A DNA stretch of 64,000 nt from Trebonia sp036501515 (GTDB taxonomy: Bacteria > Actinomycetota > Actinomycetes > Streptosporangiales > Streptosporangiaceae): positions 1 through 64,000 of the forward strand of contig DASYAD010000040.1 of NCBI GenBank assembly GCA_036501515.1, given 5' to 3'. The notes below the pieces were generated by a model. That model searched no databases and was not told the DNA's origin. It saw nothing but the letters and a program-made list of their open reading frames with translations. Below, piece after piece: positions 1-8,452 of this stretch. How positions within the stretch are numbered: the first letter of the stretch is position 1; each line of letters begins with the position of its first letter. A program made the position numbers and the translations under genes.

Positions 1-616
1 CGGCGACCAGGCAGTTGCTGCCCGATGACTTCATCCCGGCCACGAACCAGGTGTCCTCGAGGCTGAGGTCCGTCCGCGGTATGAGCGCCAGGCCCTGGTT
101 GACCACCTGGCCGTCCGCGTCGGTGACCGGGATGCCGAGGCCGGCCCAGGTCGCGTGCCAGGAACCGGAGTTGTAGAACCACTTGCCTGTGACCCGCCAG
201 CCGCCGTCGACTTTCACCGCGGTGGCGGTCGGTGCGAGCACGCCGGAGACCAGGGCGCCGGGATCGGCGCCGTAGATGTCGTCCTGTGCCTGCTGCGGGA
301 ACAGGCCGACGAGCCAGTTGCACACGTTGACCAGCGTAAGCACCCAGGCCGTGCCGCCGTCGGCCGCGCCCACCGCCTCGGATACCTCGAGCATGGTGCG
401 CATCGAGGTCTCGTAGCCGCCGTAGCGCTTCGGCACCGAGATCTTGAACAGCCCGGCGTCGGTCATCGCCTTGATGCTCTCCTCGGCCACCCGGCGGTCG
501 GCCTCGCCCTGGGCGGCGTTGGCGGCGAGCAGCGAGTGCAGCCCGCGGGCGCGCCGCACCAGTTCCTCGGTCGTCGGTGCTACGGCGGTCGATGCCCCGG
601 TGTCGGTGGCGTCCAT
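1..616 (-). CDS. Flavin-dependent monooxygenase / acyl-CoA dehydrogenase-fold protein, C-terminus outside window
   Basis: About 205 residues are readable from an ATG at 616; the 3' part lies beyond position 1. The N-terminus has the helical domain pattern of acyl-CoA dehydrogenases (AANAAQGEADRRVAEES, then KISVPKRYGGYE), followed by the beta-domain segment GGWRVTGKWFYNSG. This arrangement is typical of the reduced-flavin-dependent hydroxylases related to HsaA and HpaB-like two-component monooxygenases, which oxygenate aromatic or steroid intermediates, as well as of true acyl-CoA dehydrogenases. The catalytic C-terminal domain is missing, so the reaction cannot be assigned. The gene diverges from a GntR regulator across a 107-bp intergenic region holding two similar operator-like palindromes, so it is probably that regulator's target. 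Confidence 0.75.
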   Translation of the reverse strand, partial: MDATDTGASTAVAPTTEELVRRARGLHSLLAANAAQGEADRRVAEESIKAMTDAGLFKISVPKRYGGYETSMRTMLEVSEAVGAADGGTAWVLTLVNVCNWLVGLFPQQAQDDIYGADPGALVSGVLAPTATAVKVDGGWRVTGKWFYNSGSWHATWAGLGIPVTDADGQVVNQGLALIPRTDLSLEDTWFVAGMKSSGSNCLVA

Positions 617-626
617 GCCCGGCTCC

Positions 627-644
627 AATCACCATGTTGGTTTA
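627..644. promoter_or_regulatory. Operator-like palindrome 1 (GntR/FadR type)
   Basis: The sequence AATCACCATGTTGGTTTA has half-sites AATCA and TGGTT around a CATG-containing centre. It lies 11 bp upstream of the minus-strand monooxygenase start. It shares AATCACCATG with the complement of the second site at 693-712. Its position suggests repression of the divergent monooxygenase gene. Regulator assignment is by adjacency only. Confidence 0.55.
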
Positions 645-692
645 ACGAACCCAGACTGGGCGTGACTCCGCGCACGTGTCAAGACGTTGCCA

Positions 693-712
693 TAAATCAG
701 CATGGTGATTTA
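693..712. promoter_or_regulatory. Operator-like palindrome 2 (GntR/FadR type)
   Basis: TAAATCAGCATGGTGATTTA is an almost perfect 20-bp palindrome: 7-bp arms TAAATCA and TGATTTA flank a 6-bp centre. It lies 11 bp upstream of the GntR start at 724 and is about 66 bp (centre to centre) from site 1. This is the layout expected of an autoregulated FadR-type repressor controlling a divergent promoter pair. Confidence 0.65.
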
Positions 713-723
713 GTGTTCGCCTC

Positions 724-1500
724 ATGGTCCTTGAGGCACCAGCGTTCCGCCGCGCTGACTGGCAGGTACCGGGCGCGACGTCGGCGACGCGCCCGGAGCA
801 GGCGGCCGGGCAGCTCGCCGAGCTCGCGTCCGCCGCCGAGCCGGGCAGCCGCCTTGGCACCAAGGAGGAGCTCCGCGCCGTTTGCGGGGTCTCGGTCGGC
901 ACGTTCAACGAAGCACTCCGCCTGGTGCAGGCGCGGGGCCTGGTCACGGTGCGCGCGGGCCGGGTGGGCGGGCTGTTCGCCAGCCACCAGTCGCCGCTGG
1001 TCCGGCTGGGCAACTCAGTGCTCGCGATCGACGACGACGGGATGTCGGTGGCCGACGCGGTCCGTATCCGCGACGCGCTCGACCCGCTGCTCGTCGAGGA
1101 CGCGGTGCGGCACCGCTCGGCGGCCGACCTGGAGGCGATGCGCGAACTGCTGCAGCGGATGCGGGCCGCGGCCGAGGCCGTCGACGGCATCGAGTTCATC
1201 CACGCGAACTGGGCCCTGCACGCCTGCGTCGCCCGGGTCAGCCCGAGCATCATGCTGCGCTCGTTCTACCTGAGCCTGCTCGAGGTGATCGAGTCGCACA
1301 CGCTGTCGGTGCAGTGCGTCGACACGCACCCGCTGCCCGAGTACCTGGAAAGCCGCTACCGCCTGCACGCGGACCTGGTCTCCGCCATCGCCGCGCAGGA
1401 CGGCCCGCGCGCGCTCGGCCTCGTCGGCCAGCACAACAACGCCGCGACCGCGCGCACACCGGGCAACGGAGCCCCGAGCTCTTCAGGGGCGCGGCCATGA
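724..1500 (+). CDS. GntR family transcriptional regulator (FadR/FCD type)
   Basis: A 258-aa DNA-binding regulator. The N-terminal winged helix (about residues 20-85) contains LGTKEELRAVCGVSVGTFNE as helix-turn-helix and RGLVTVRAGRVGGLF as the wing. The C-terminal half (about 105-235) is an all-helical FCD-type effector domain with the usual D-x-H-pattern candidates (ESRYRLHADLVSAIAAQD). The start at 724 keeps the whole wHTH domain; GntR proteins of this class are normally 220-260 aa. It diverges from the flavin monooxygenase and probably represses it and itself through the two palindromes in the intergenic region. Its TGA overlaps the ATG of a decayed amidohydrolase (ATGA), which suggests that gene was once in the same operon. 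Confidence 0.88.
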   Translation: MVLEAPAFRRADWQVPGATSATRPEQAAGQLAELASAAEPGSRLGTKEELRAVCGVSVGTFNEALRLVQARGLVTVRAGRVGGLFASHQSPLVRLGNSVLAIDDDGMSVADAVRIRDALDPLLVEDAVRHRSAADLEAMRELLQRMRAAAEAVDGIEFIHANWALHACVARVSPSIMLRSFYLSLLEVIESHTLSVQCVDTHPLPEYLESRYRLHADLVSAIAAQDGPRALGLVGQHNNAATARTPGNGAPSSSGARP

Positions 1501-1732
1501 GCACTGACTACGTTCGCGTCCCGAGCTCGACCGGCGAGTTCGTGCTGCGCGACGTCACCGTCGTCGACACCGCCGACGGCGCCCGCACCGGCGGCCAGGA
1601 CGTCAGGATCTCGGGCGGCACGATCGCGGGCATCGGCCCGGCCGGCCAGTAGTGCGGGGCGGCGACCTGTGGTCGAAGGCCGGCCTGGACGGCGTGCTGG
1701 CCCGGGTCGAGGCCAGCCCGACCGTTCGCTAG
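1497..1732 (+). pseudogene. Amidohydrolase remnant (N- and C-terminal pieces only)
   Basis: The ATG at 1497 opens a 51-residue frame ending at TAG 1650-1652. It reads EFVLRDVTVVDTADG...DVRISGGTIAGIG, the N-terminal beta-strand module of amidohydrolases (deaminase/dihydroorotase-like). One base later, in another frame (1652-1732), comes a 26-residue peptide ending LDGVLARVEASPTVR that resembles the C-terminal helix of the TrzA/AtzA/guanine-deaminase group. The metal-binding TIM barrel (about 350 residues) is absent. I infer an internal deletion that left both ends. The first piece overlaps the GntR stop codon (ATGA). The assignment of the second piece is weaker than that of the first. Confidence 0.5.
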
Positions 1733-1820
1733 CGCGCAGTACGCCACCGGGCAGTGCGCCACCAGCCAGTGCACTAGCGGCGGGCTGGGCTGGGTAAGCC
1801 GCTTCCGTTCTGGATAAAAA

Positions 1821-4067
1821 CTACAGATCATCATTCGGAACGGGGCGTGGCTCCGCCGTCACCGCCCCGCCTGCCGCTCCGCTCACCGCGGTGGCGGCGG
1901 GCGGTTCTTCGGTGCCTTCGACGTCCACGTGCGGCAGGATCCGGTCGATCCAGCGCGGCAGCCACCAGGAGGCGGGGCCGAGCAGGTACATGACGGCGGG
2001 CACGAGGATCAGCCTGACGACGGTGGCGTCGATGAGGACGCTGACCGCGAGGCCGACGGAGAGCTGCTTGATGACGACGTCGGTCGAGGTGACGAACGAG
2101 ATGAAGACGGCGATCATGATCAGCGCGGCGCAGGTGATAACCCGGCCGGTGCTTTCCAGGCCGATCGCGACGGCCTTGCGGTGGTCACCGGTGTGGTCCC
2201 AGGCTTCCTTGACCCGGGACAGCAGGAAGACCTCGTAGTCCATCGACAGGCCGAAGACGATGGCGAACATGATCATCGGCACGTAGGCCTCGATGGGCAC
2301 GTTCTCGCTGACCCCGAGCAGGCCGCGGGCCCAGCCCCACTGGAAGGCGGCGACGATCACGCCGTAGGCGGCGGCGATGCTGAACAGGTTGAGCACCGCC
2401 GCCTTGACCGCCAGCAGCAGGCTGCGGAACGCGGTCATGATCAGCAGGAACGCGACCGCGATGACAACCGCGATGATGACGGGCAGCTGACCGGTGACGA
2501 TGTCGTCGAACTGGGTCTGCGACGCCTGCAGCCCGGTCACGTAGCCGGGAAAGCCGGTGCCCTGCAGAGCCTGCGGCAAGGTCGTGTCCACCAGCGTGTC
2601 GTACAGCGTCCCTGTCGCCTGGTCCTGCGGTCCCGTCGTCGGGATGACGGTGCCGGTGAGCAGCACGCCGTCTTGCGTCGGCGACAGCGGCGACGCCTTG
2701 GCCACCCCGCTGACCGCGGCCAGGTCGGACTGCAGCTTCGACGCCAGCGAGGTCTGGGCCGACGCGTCGTGGCCCACGTTGACCACGATCGTGAACGGCC
2801 CGTTGTAGCCGGGACCGAACCCCTCGCTGATCAGGTCGTACGCCCGCTTGTCGGTGTAACTGGCGGGATCGGCCCCGTCGCCGACGTGCCCGGTCTCGAT
2901 CGACAGCAGCGGGATGGCGATCACGCACAGCAGGGCCAGCCCGGCGATGAGGAACAGCCACGGCTGCCGGCCGATCAGCGCCGCGTAGCGGTGCCAGCCG
3001 TCGCCGCCAGAGCCGGACTCGGCCACGGGCGTCTTGCGCACCCGGAACCGGTCGATGTTCCGCCCGGCCAGTCCCAGGCAGGCGGGTACCAGGGTGATCG
3101 CGCCGGCCGCGGAGGTGACCACGCCGAAGACGGCGGCCAGGCCGAGTAGCCCGACGAACGTGATGCCCGACGCGTACAGGCCCAGCATGGCGACGGCGAC
3201 AGTGCTGGCCGCGAACAGCACCGCCTTGCCGCTGGTGCTTGTGCAGAAGCCGGCCGCCGCGCCCGGTTCTGCGCCGTCCATGATCTGCTGGCGGTAGCGG
3301 GTGGTCAGGAACACGGCGTAGTCGATGCCGACGCCGATGCCGATCATCGCCGCGAGCGTCGGCGAGGCCGTGCCGAAGGTCAGGGCGGCGGCCGCGATGC
3401 CGAGGATGCTGATCCCCGCGAGCACGCTGATCAACGCGGTGACCAGGGGGAGGATCGCGCCGATGACGCTGCCGAAGATGAGCAGCAGCACGATGAGCGC
3501 GACCGCGAACCCGACCGCTTCTGATGCCAGGTCGTTGGCCTTGGGCCGGGTGAGCTGGTCAAGGCCGCCGCCGTACTCGACCTGGACACCGGCCGCGCGC
3601 ATCGGCGACACCGCGTTGTCGAGCTGGCTGACGTAGGACTCGCCGAGCGTCGAGGGCTGCACGTCGAACTGCACCGTGGAGTAGCCGATGGTGCCGTTTG
3701 ACGACAGGCTGGTGCTGCCCTGGGCCAGCGGGTTCGACGCGGACAGCACGTGCGGCAGCTTGGCGAGGCTGGCGACCGAGGAGTTCACCTGGTCGCTGTG
3801 GCTTGACAGGGTGCCGGAGCCGGCCTTCATCACCACCAGGCCCGAGTAGCCGCTGGCGTTCTTGTCGTGCGCCTGCAGCAGGTTGAAGCCGGTGTCCGAC
3901 TGGGTCCCCGTCAGGTTCACGTCATTGGTGTAGGTCGCGCCGATCGCCTGCGCGCCGGCCAGCAGCCCGGCGAGCAGCACGAGCCAGACCGCGATCGTGC
4001 GCCACGGATGACGGCCGCAGGCGGAGCCGAGCCGCTGCAGCAGCGGGCGGTCTGGTGGTGTGTTCAC
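1821..4067 (-). CDS. MMPL-family RND transporter
   Basis: A 748-aa integral membrane exporter with two MMPL repeats, each a transmembrane helix, an extracytoplasmic porter domain and a five- to six-helix bundle. The first helix is at about residues 24-45. The Asp-Tyr pairs used for proton relay in this family are visible as GIGIDYAVF near residue 247 and GLSMDYEVF near residue 607. The length matches small actinobacterial MMPL proteins that export lipids, pigments or drugs. I chose the GTG at 4067 because it directly precedes the conserved basic N-terminus (LLQRLGSACGRHPWRT); the frame stays open upstream into the promoter region of the divergent kinase. No MmpS or biosynthetic partner adjoins it, so the substrate is unknown. 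Confidence 0.9.
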   Translation of the reverse strand: MNTPPDRPLLQRLGSACGRHPWRTIAVWLVLLAGLLAGAQAIGATYTNDVNLTGTQSDTGFNLLQAHDKNASGYSGLVVMKAGSGTLSSHSDQVNSSVASLAKLPHVLSASNPLAQGSTSLSSNGTIGYSTVQFDVQPSTLGESYVSQLDNAVSPMRAAGVQVEYGGGLDQLTRPKANDLASEAVGFAVALIVLLLIFGSVIGAILPLVTALISVLAGISILGIAAAALTFGTASPTLAAMIGIGVGIDYAVFLTTRYRQQIMDGAEPGAAAGFCTSTSGKAVLFAASTVAVAMLGLYASGITFVGLLGLAAVFGVVTSAAGAITLVPACLGLAGRNIDRFRVRKTPVAESGSGGDGWHRYAALIGRQPWLFLIAGLALLCVIAIPLLSIETGHVGDGADPASYTDKRAYDLISEGFGPGYNGPFTIVVNVGHDASAQTSLASKLQSDLAAVSGVAKASPLSPTQDGVLLTGTVIPTTGPQDQATGTLYDTLVDTTLPQALQGTGFPGYVTGLQASQTQFDDIVTGQLPVIIAVVIAVAFLLIMTAFRSLLLAVKAAVLNLFSIAAAYGVIVAAFQWGWARGLLGVSENVPIEAYVPMIMFAIVFGLSMDYEVFLLSRVKEAWDHTGDHRKAVAIGLESTGRVITCAALIMIAVFISFVTSTDVVIKQLSVGLAVSVLIDATVVRLILVPAVMYLLGPASWWLPRWIDRILPHVDVEGTEEPPAATAVSGAAGGAVTAEPRPVPNDDL

Positions 4068-4222
4068 AGGTCGTGCCCCCGTTCGGTGTGCCAGAGCCTC
4101 TCCACCGGCACACCCTGCGCAAACTTCGGCCAAAACCGGGAAGCGGGGCGGAAATGCGGGCACGGGCAGCGAAGTTCGCCTTCCCCGCATATCGGGCTCG
4201 CCGGGGCAATAATCTCTGGGCT

Positions 4223-6466
4223 ATGGACGCACTGACCGCCGCGGACCTGCGCACCGTGGGGGAGTTCCGGCTGCTCGCCCGGCTCGGGGCGGGCGGCATG
4301 GGCCAGGTGTTCCTGGCGTCGTCGCTGGCCGGCCGGATGGCGGCGGTGAAGGTCATTCACGCCGACTTGTGCCGGGACGCCGAGTTCGTCAGGCGGTTCC
4401 GCAACGAGGTGGAGGCCGCGCAGAAGGTCAGCGGCTGGTACACGGCGCCGGTGGTGGCGGCGGGCGTCTACGACAACCCGCCCTGGCTCGCGACCGCGTT
4501 CGTCGCCGGTCCCTCCCTGGAAGACATCGTCACCAGGCACGGCCCGCTGCCCGCGGCGGCGGTGTGGCGGCTGGCGGCCGGGCTGGCCGAGGCGCTGCGG
4601 GCCGTCCACGCGGCCGGCCTTGTGCACCGCGACCTCAAGCCGGCCAACGTGCTGCTGGCGATCGACGGCCCCCGTGTCATCGACTTCGGCATCGCCAGGG
4701 CGGTCGCCGACACCCGGCTGACGATGACAGGCGCCGTCATCGGGACGCCCGGCTTCATGTCACCCGAGCAGGTACAGGGGTTCGACACCGGGCCCGCGAG
4801 CGACTCCTTCTCGCTCGGTTCCGTGCTCGCCTTCGCCGCGTCAGGTTCCGCGCCGTTCAGCGGCCGCGGCGTCCCGTCGGCCGCGCTGATGTACCGCATC
4901 GTGCACACAGAACCCGATCTCAGCGCTGTTCCCGCCGACATCCGCGGGCTGGTCGAGGCCTGCCTCGCCAAGGACCCGGGGCAACGGCCCGACCTTGGCC
5001 GGGTCGCGGCGTACAGCACGTCGGCGGCCGAGCGCCTGGGGCTGTCGCCCGCCGCGTTCTGGCCGCCCGAGGTGGCGCGGGTCATCCAGGGACAGCAGGC
5101 CGCGCTGACCGCGCAGATCGAGGCGCTCGGGGCCGGGCAGGCCGCGCCGTTTGCGGGCGTGCCGCCGGTTTCCGTATCCTGGCCGGCCGGCGGGATGACC
5201 GCGCCGTCGGCCCGGGTGATACCGGGCCCGACGCTGCCGCCCGGGTTGTCACCGGGTCTCGAGGTGGCGCCGCCCGCTGAGGAGCGCGGGCTCGGCCCCC
5301 GCCAGGTGAGCCGCCGTGCGCTGCTCATCGGGGCCGGCGCGGCCGGCGTCGCGGTGGTCGGCGGCGTGGCCGGCTGGGCGCTCACGGCCCGGTCTTCTGG
5401 CGGACCGTCGGCTGGCGCGTCGTCGCCCGCGGCGGCCGGCAGCACCCTCCCCACGGCGCAGTCGCTGCAGCAGTACTACGGCGCGGGGCCGCGCGTCACG
5501 GCCGCCTGGCGGCTGCGGACCGGCAACGCGGTCGACGCGAACCCCGGCGTCGCCGGCAGCCTGGTGTGCGCCGGCAGCACCGACAACAACGTGTACGCCG
5601 TGAACGCCGCCACCGGGCGGCAGGTCTGGACGTTCGGGGCCGGCGCGGTCGACGCCGCCCCGCAGGCCGTCAGCGGCGTGGTGTGCGCCGCGACCACCGA
5701 CGGGCACTTCTACGCCCTGCGGGCGGCGACCGGGGCGAAGGCGTGGGCGGTCGACACCGGCGCGCCGGCCGTCTTCAAGCGGACCTGGGCGGTCGACGGC
5801 ACCACCGTCATCCTCGCCAGCGACACCGTCGCGCCGACGGCCTACCACGCCGCCACCGGCGCGGCCGGCGTCAGCTTCAGCACCAGGGAACCGTACGTGC
5901 GGGCGCTCACCGCGGACAGCGGCGTGCTTTACGCGCTGGACGAGCTCGGCACCCTGTACGCCTTCCGCACCGCGACCGGCGACGAGATCTGGCGCACCCA
6001 GCTGCTGTCAGAGGACGACCCGCCAGGCACCAGCCTGACCGTGGACGGCGGCAGCCTGTACCTGGGCACCACGTCGGGGACCGTGTACGCCGTGAACGGC
6101 GCGAACGGGAAGGTCCGGTGGGAGTATCACCCGGGCAGCGGGCTGGACAGCGACCTGGCGGCCGACGGCGGACTCGTCTTCCTGAAGGACAACAACGGGA
6201 CGCTGCACGCGGTCAGCGCCGCCAGCGGCCACCTGGTCTGGCACCGGACCGGGACCGCGACCGGCTTCTACGGCGTCGCCGCGGCGGGCGGGCGGGTCTA
6301 CTACAGCACCGTGCTCGCATTGCAGGCGCTCGACGCCAAGACCGGGACGCCCGCCTGGGCCTTCTCGGCGGCAGGCAACGCCGAGTTCCTGTCCACCCCG
6401 GCGGTGGCCGGCGGCCTGGTCTTCATCGGCTGCCACGACGACAGCCTGTACGCGATCAAGGCCTGA
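4223..6466 (+). CDS. Membrane Ser/Thr protein kinase with C-terminal PQQ-like beta-propeller
   Basis: A 747-aa receptor-type Hanks kinase. The kinase domain is residues 14-270: Gly-rich loop GAGGMG at 22-27, ATP lysine K43, catalytic HRD 135-137 with K139 and N142, and DFG 154-156. After a Pro/Ala-rich juxtamembrane stretch, one hydrophobic segment (about 366-390) follows SRR and would place residues 420-747 outside. That region has repeated GxxYAxxAxTGxxxW units, as in PQQ/BamB-type propellers, so it probably senses a ligand or binds cell-wall material. The ATG at 4223 gives the correct kinase N-terminus; an AATAAT hexamer ends 9 bp before it, so the mRNA may be leaderless. The gene diverges from the MMPL exporter, a possible phosphorylation partner by position only. 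Confidence 0.92.
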   Translation: MDALTAADLRTVGEFRLLARLGAGGMGQVFLASSLAGRMAAVKVIHADLCRDAEFVRRFRNEVEAAQKVSGWYTAPVVAAGVYDNPPWLATAFVAGPSLEDIVTRHGPLPAAAVWRLAAGLAEALRAVHAAGLVHRDLKPANVLLAIDGPRVIDFGIARAVADTRLTMTGAVIGTPGFMSPEQVQGFDTGPASDSFSLGSVLAFAASGSAPFSGRGVPSAALMYRIVHTEPDLSAVPADIRGLVEACLAKDPGQRPDLGRVAAYSTSAAERLGLSPAAFWPPEVARVIQGQQAALTAQIEALGAGQAAPFAGVPPVSVSWPAGGMTAPSARVIPGPTLPPGLSPGLEVAPPAEERGLGPRQVSRRALLIGAGAAGVAVVGGVAGWALTARSSGGPSAGASSPAAAGSTLPTAQSLQQYYGAGPRVTAAWRLRTGNAVDANPGVAGSLVCAGSTDNNVYAVNAATGRQVWTFGAGAVDAAPQAVSGVVCAATTDGHFYALRAATGAKAWAVDTGAPAVFKRTWAVDGTTVILASDTVAPTAYHAATGAAGVSFSTREPYVRALTADSGVLYALDELGTLYAFRTATGDEIWRTQLLSEDDPPGTSLTVDGGSLYLGTTSGTVYAVNGANGKVRWEYHPGSGLDSDLAADGGLVFLKDNNGTLHAVSAASGHLVWHRTGTATGFYGVAAAGGRVYYSTVLALQALDAKTGTPAWAFSAAGNAEFLSTPAVAGGLVFIGCHDDSLYAIKA

Positions 6467-6484
6467 GGTCCTGGGTGCCAGGTC

Positions 6485-6592
6485 TCAGGCGGGCGCGAAG
6501 ACGGTTTCCCAGTCGTCCTTCATGCTGACCACCGTCCAGCCGCGCGACCTGGCCCCGGTCGAGCGCGGCTCGAGCAGGGTTTCCTCAGCCAT
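6485..6592 (-). pseudogene. Fragment resembling the C-terminus of a HAD-type acid phosphatase
   Basis: A 35-residue frame reads RGWTVVSMKDDWETVF just before its stop. That ending is characteristic of secreted HAD-superfamily phosphatase-like proteins, in which the last strand and helix carry WxxxSMKxDW. Nothing upstream supplies the catalytic DxDxT domain; the frame runs back only into the 3' end of the DUF1275 gene. I read it as a remnant left by deletion. A free-standing small protein is possible but less likely. Confidence 0.35.
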
Positions 6593-6626
6593 GCGGGCAG
6601 TGTCCGGCGCGGCCGGGCAGGCTGCC

Positions 6627-7430
6627 TCACCCTCGGCGGGTGAGCCGCCGCTCGGCGCGGTGCTGGCTCAGCTTGACCGCGACGACCAGTCCAAGGCTGG
6701 CCAGCGGCGGGAGCAGCGCGGCGGTACGCGCGTGCTGTACCAGCACCGCGCCGCAGGCCGCGCCGGCGACCAGGGCAAACAAGCCGAGCGCGGCCGAGGC
6801 GCCGGCGTCCCGCCGCCGGCCGGTTGACAGCGCCTCCACCAGGGCGGTGAGCGCGCCGGTCATGTAGGTCGTGGACGGGTTGCCCTTGATCGCCCGGGCG
6901 GCCGCGCCCTGCATGCCGAGCGCCACGGCGGCCGCGGCGAGCAGCAGGTCGGTGGCGGCCGCGGGCGGGGCGGCGCCGTAGCCGATCCAGGCGATGTTAA
7001 CGGCGGCGAGCAGGACGCACTCAGCCGCGAGCACCAGCGTCGCCGGCCACGGCCACGGTGAATCCGGCTTCGCGCCGCTCGCGCCCTGCACGGCCTGCGG
7101 GCCTGGTTTCTGCGCCGCCGTGTGGCCTGGTCCCTGTGCTGTGCGGGAGCCGGGTGCCTGCGCGGTCCGGCGGCCGACGGCCTGCCTGAGCCTGCTGCCT
7201 GCCGCCACGCCGGCCACGTACCCGGCCACGGCGATGATGACGTGTATCGCCAGGCTTAGCGAGGACGTGCCGACGGCCCGCCCGACGATGATGAGGTTGC
7301 CGGTCACGACGCTGGTGAACGTCCCGCCCAGGACCATCAGGGTCACCACGTCGACGCCGCCGCTGGTGAACGCGAGCAAGCCCACGAGAGGCGCGTGACG
7401 GGGGCGCTCCCGCGGCTCAGGCAACGGCAC
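6627..7430 (-). CDS. DUF1275 (YoaK-like) membrane protein
   Basis: A 267-aa polytopic protein with about six hydrophobic helices. The family signature is near the N-terminus (FTSGGVDVVTLMVLGG, TSVVTGNLIIVG) and again in the second half (GMQGAAARAIKGNPSTTYMTGAL). Between the halves (about residues 88-125) is a Gln/Pro/Ala-rich linker built of short near-repeats (RTAQAPGS, RTAQGPGH, AAQKPGPQ), longer than in most relatives. The function of the family is not established; transport has been suggested. It ends 35 bp before the HAD-like remnant. Confidence 0.85.
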   Translation of the reverse strand: MPLPEPRERPRHAPLVGLLAFTSGGVDVVTLMVLGGTFTSVVTGNLIIVGRAVGTSSLSLAIHVIIAVAGYVAGVAAGSRLRQAVGRRTAQAPGSRTAQGPGHTAAQKPGPQAVQGASGAKPDSPWPWPATLVLAAECVLLAAVNIAWIGYGAAPPAAATDLLLAAAAVALGMQGAAARAIKGNPSTTYMTGALTALVEALSTGRRRDAGASAALGLFALVAGAACGAVLVQHARTAALLPPLASLGLVVAVKLSQHRAERRLTRRG

Positions 7431-7464
7431 GGTGTTCCTTACGGGTGGGTTCCCCTGGGGAGTT

Positions 7465-8094
7465 CTAGAAGCGGGCCGCGGACAGCGCGACGAACAGCAC
7501 GGTCAGGATCGCGCCCGCACCGTGCAGGATCAGCAGGCGGCGAGCGGGGGCGAGCGGCGCCGGGCCGGGTTTCCCTGATCCGTGGTCGCCGGCCGCATCG
7601 CCCGCGGCGCGCTTGCGGGCGCGGGTGTTGACGGCGTACCACGACAGGCCCGCGCAGACCGCGCCGAGCAGGATGCCGAGGCCGATCGCCGCGAACAGCC
7701 GGTCGCGGCTGACCACGTAGCCGAGCCAGAAGGCGAAGCCGATCATCGCCAGCGCCGGGTGCGCGAACTCGGCCAGGTCGCGCAAGCCGGGGAATGAGTC
7801 GGCCTTGGCGCGCTGCAGCGACGGCGGGTCCCAGCGGTCCTTGGGGCGGACCGGCGCGGGCGGCGGGAACCGGGTCGCGCCGGCTGACCGCGCCTGCGCG
7901 GCGGGCTGGCCGACGGTGACCGGGTCGGCCGCCTCGGTACCAGCCGAGGCGTCGGCGCCGGCCTGGCCATCACTGTTTTCCAGGCCAGGTGGGCTTGCTG
8001 AGCGATCGGCACTTGCTGACTGAATCGCGGTCACCAGCAGGTAAGTGCCGACGGCGGCGGTGCACAGCCAGAGCAGGAGTGCGGCGACGGCCAC
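7465..8094 (-). CDS. Four-helix membrane protein, unknown function
   Basis: A 209-aa protein with a first transmembrane helix or signal anchor at residues 1-25 (VAALLLWLCTAAVGTYLLV) and an Ala/Pro-rich segment (30-85) ending KDRWDPPSLQRAKADSF. Three more hydrophobic helices lie at about 112-130, 135-155 and 188-207. The pattern 'helix, Pro-rich loop with RWxPPSL, three helices' is recurrent in actinobacterial small membrane proteins without known function. It lies 34 bp upstream of the DUF1275 start on the same strand and is probably co-transcribed with it. Confidence 0.75.
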   Translation of the reverse strand: MAVAALLLWLCTAAVGTYLLVTAIQSASADRSASPPGLENSDGQAGADASAGTEAADPVTVGQPAAQARSAGATRFPPPAPVRPKDRWDPPSLQRAKADSFPGLRDLAEFAHPALAMIGFAFWLGYVVSRDRLFAAIGLGILLGAVCAGLSWYAVNTRARKRAAGDAAGDHGSGKPGPAPLAPARRLLILHGAGAILTVLFVALSAARF

Positions 8095-8188
8095 GCGGGT
8101 CTCCTCTCAATCCGCCTTGAATCTACTCGCAGGGCCGGGTGCCAAGCGCCGGCGGCACCCGCAGAACTACTGATTGTGATCGTCTGGC

Positions 8189-8194
8189 TACAAT
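8189..8194 (+). promoter_or_regulatory. Candidate -10 element for the small Ala/Ser-rich gene
   Basis: TACAAT lies 25 bp before a GGAGGTG ribosome site (8220-8226) and 35 bp before the GTG at 8230. No convincing -35 hexamer is seen. The order -10, Shine-Dalgarno, GTG supports the choice of the short downstream start. Confidence 0.35.
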
Positions 8195-8229
8195 GCATCG
8201 TCGGCTGGTCGCGTTCAGTGGAGGTGCCG

Positions 8230-8415
8230 GTGTCAGGACCGGGATGGCGGGTGATCGCGTCCGCGCTGAAGTCGGCGCTGAGCACGGCGGAGACCGCGGT
8301 GACGAACCTCGCCAACGGGTCAGGCTCGGTGTCCGGCACGGTCACCGCGGTCGCCGGGGTCGCCACCGCGGCGTCAAGCCTGTTCTCGAAGGCCACCGCC
8401 GACTGCCCGAGCTGA
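8230..8415 (+). CDS. Small Ala/Ser/Thr-rich protein, unknown
   Basis: A 61-aa frame from a GTG at 8230 with a strong Shine-Dalgarno GGAGGTG (8220-8226). Third codon positions are nearly all G or C, supporting real coding. The sequence is amphipathic and small-residue-rich (LKSALSTAETAVTNLANGSG, TAVAGVATAASSLFSKAT), without a clear signal peptide. It resembles no family I recognise. An ATG at 8176 in the same frame would precede the ribosome site and overlap the promoter-like hexamer, so I prefer the GTG. Confidence 0.45.
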   Translation: MSGPGWRVIASALKSALSTAETAVTNLANGSGSVSGTVTAVAGVATAASSLFSKATADCPS

Positions 8416-8452
8416 CACCCGGCCGCGGCTGGCGGGCTGATCCCGGTCCGCG

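Noticed and set aside
1929..3149. Long plus-strand frame (406 codons) opposite the MMPL gene
   Set aside because: Its Asp/Arg/Gly-rich translation is the antisense shadow typical of high-GC coding DNA; the minus strand encodes a clear MMPL protein.
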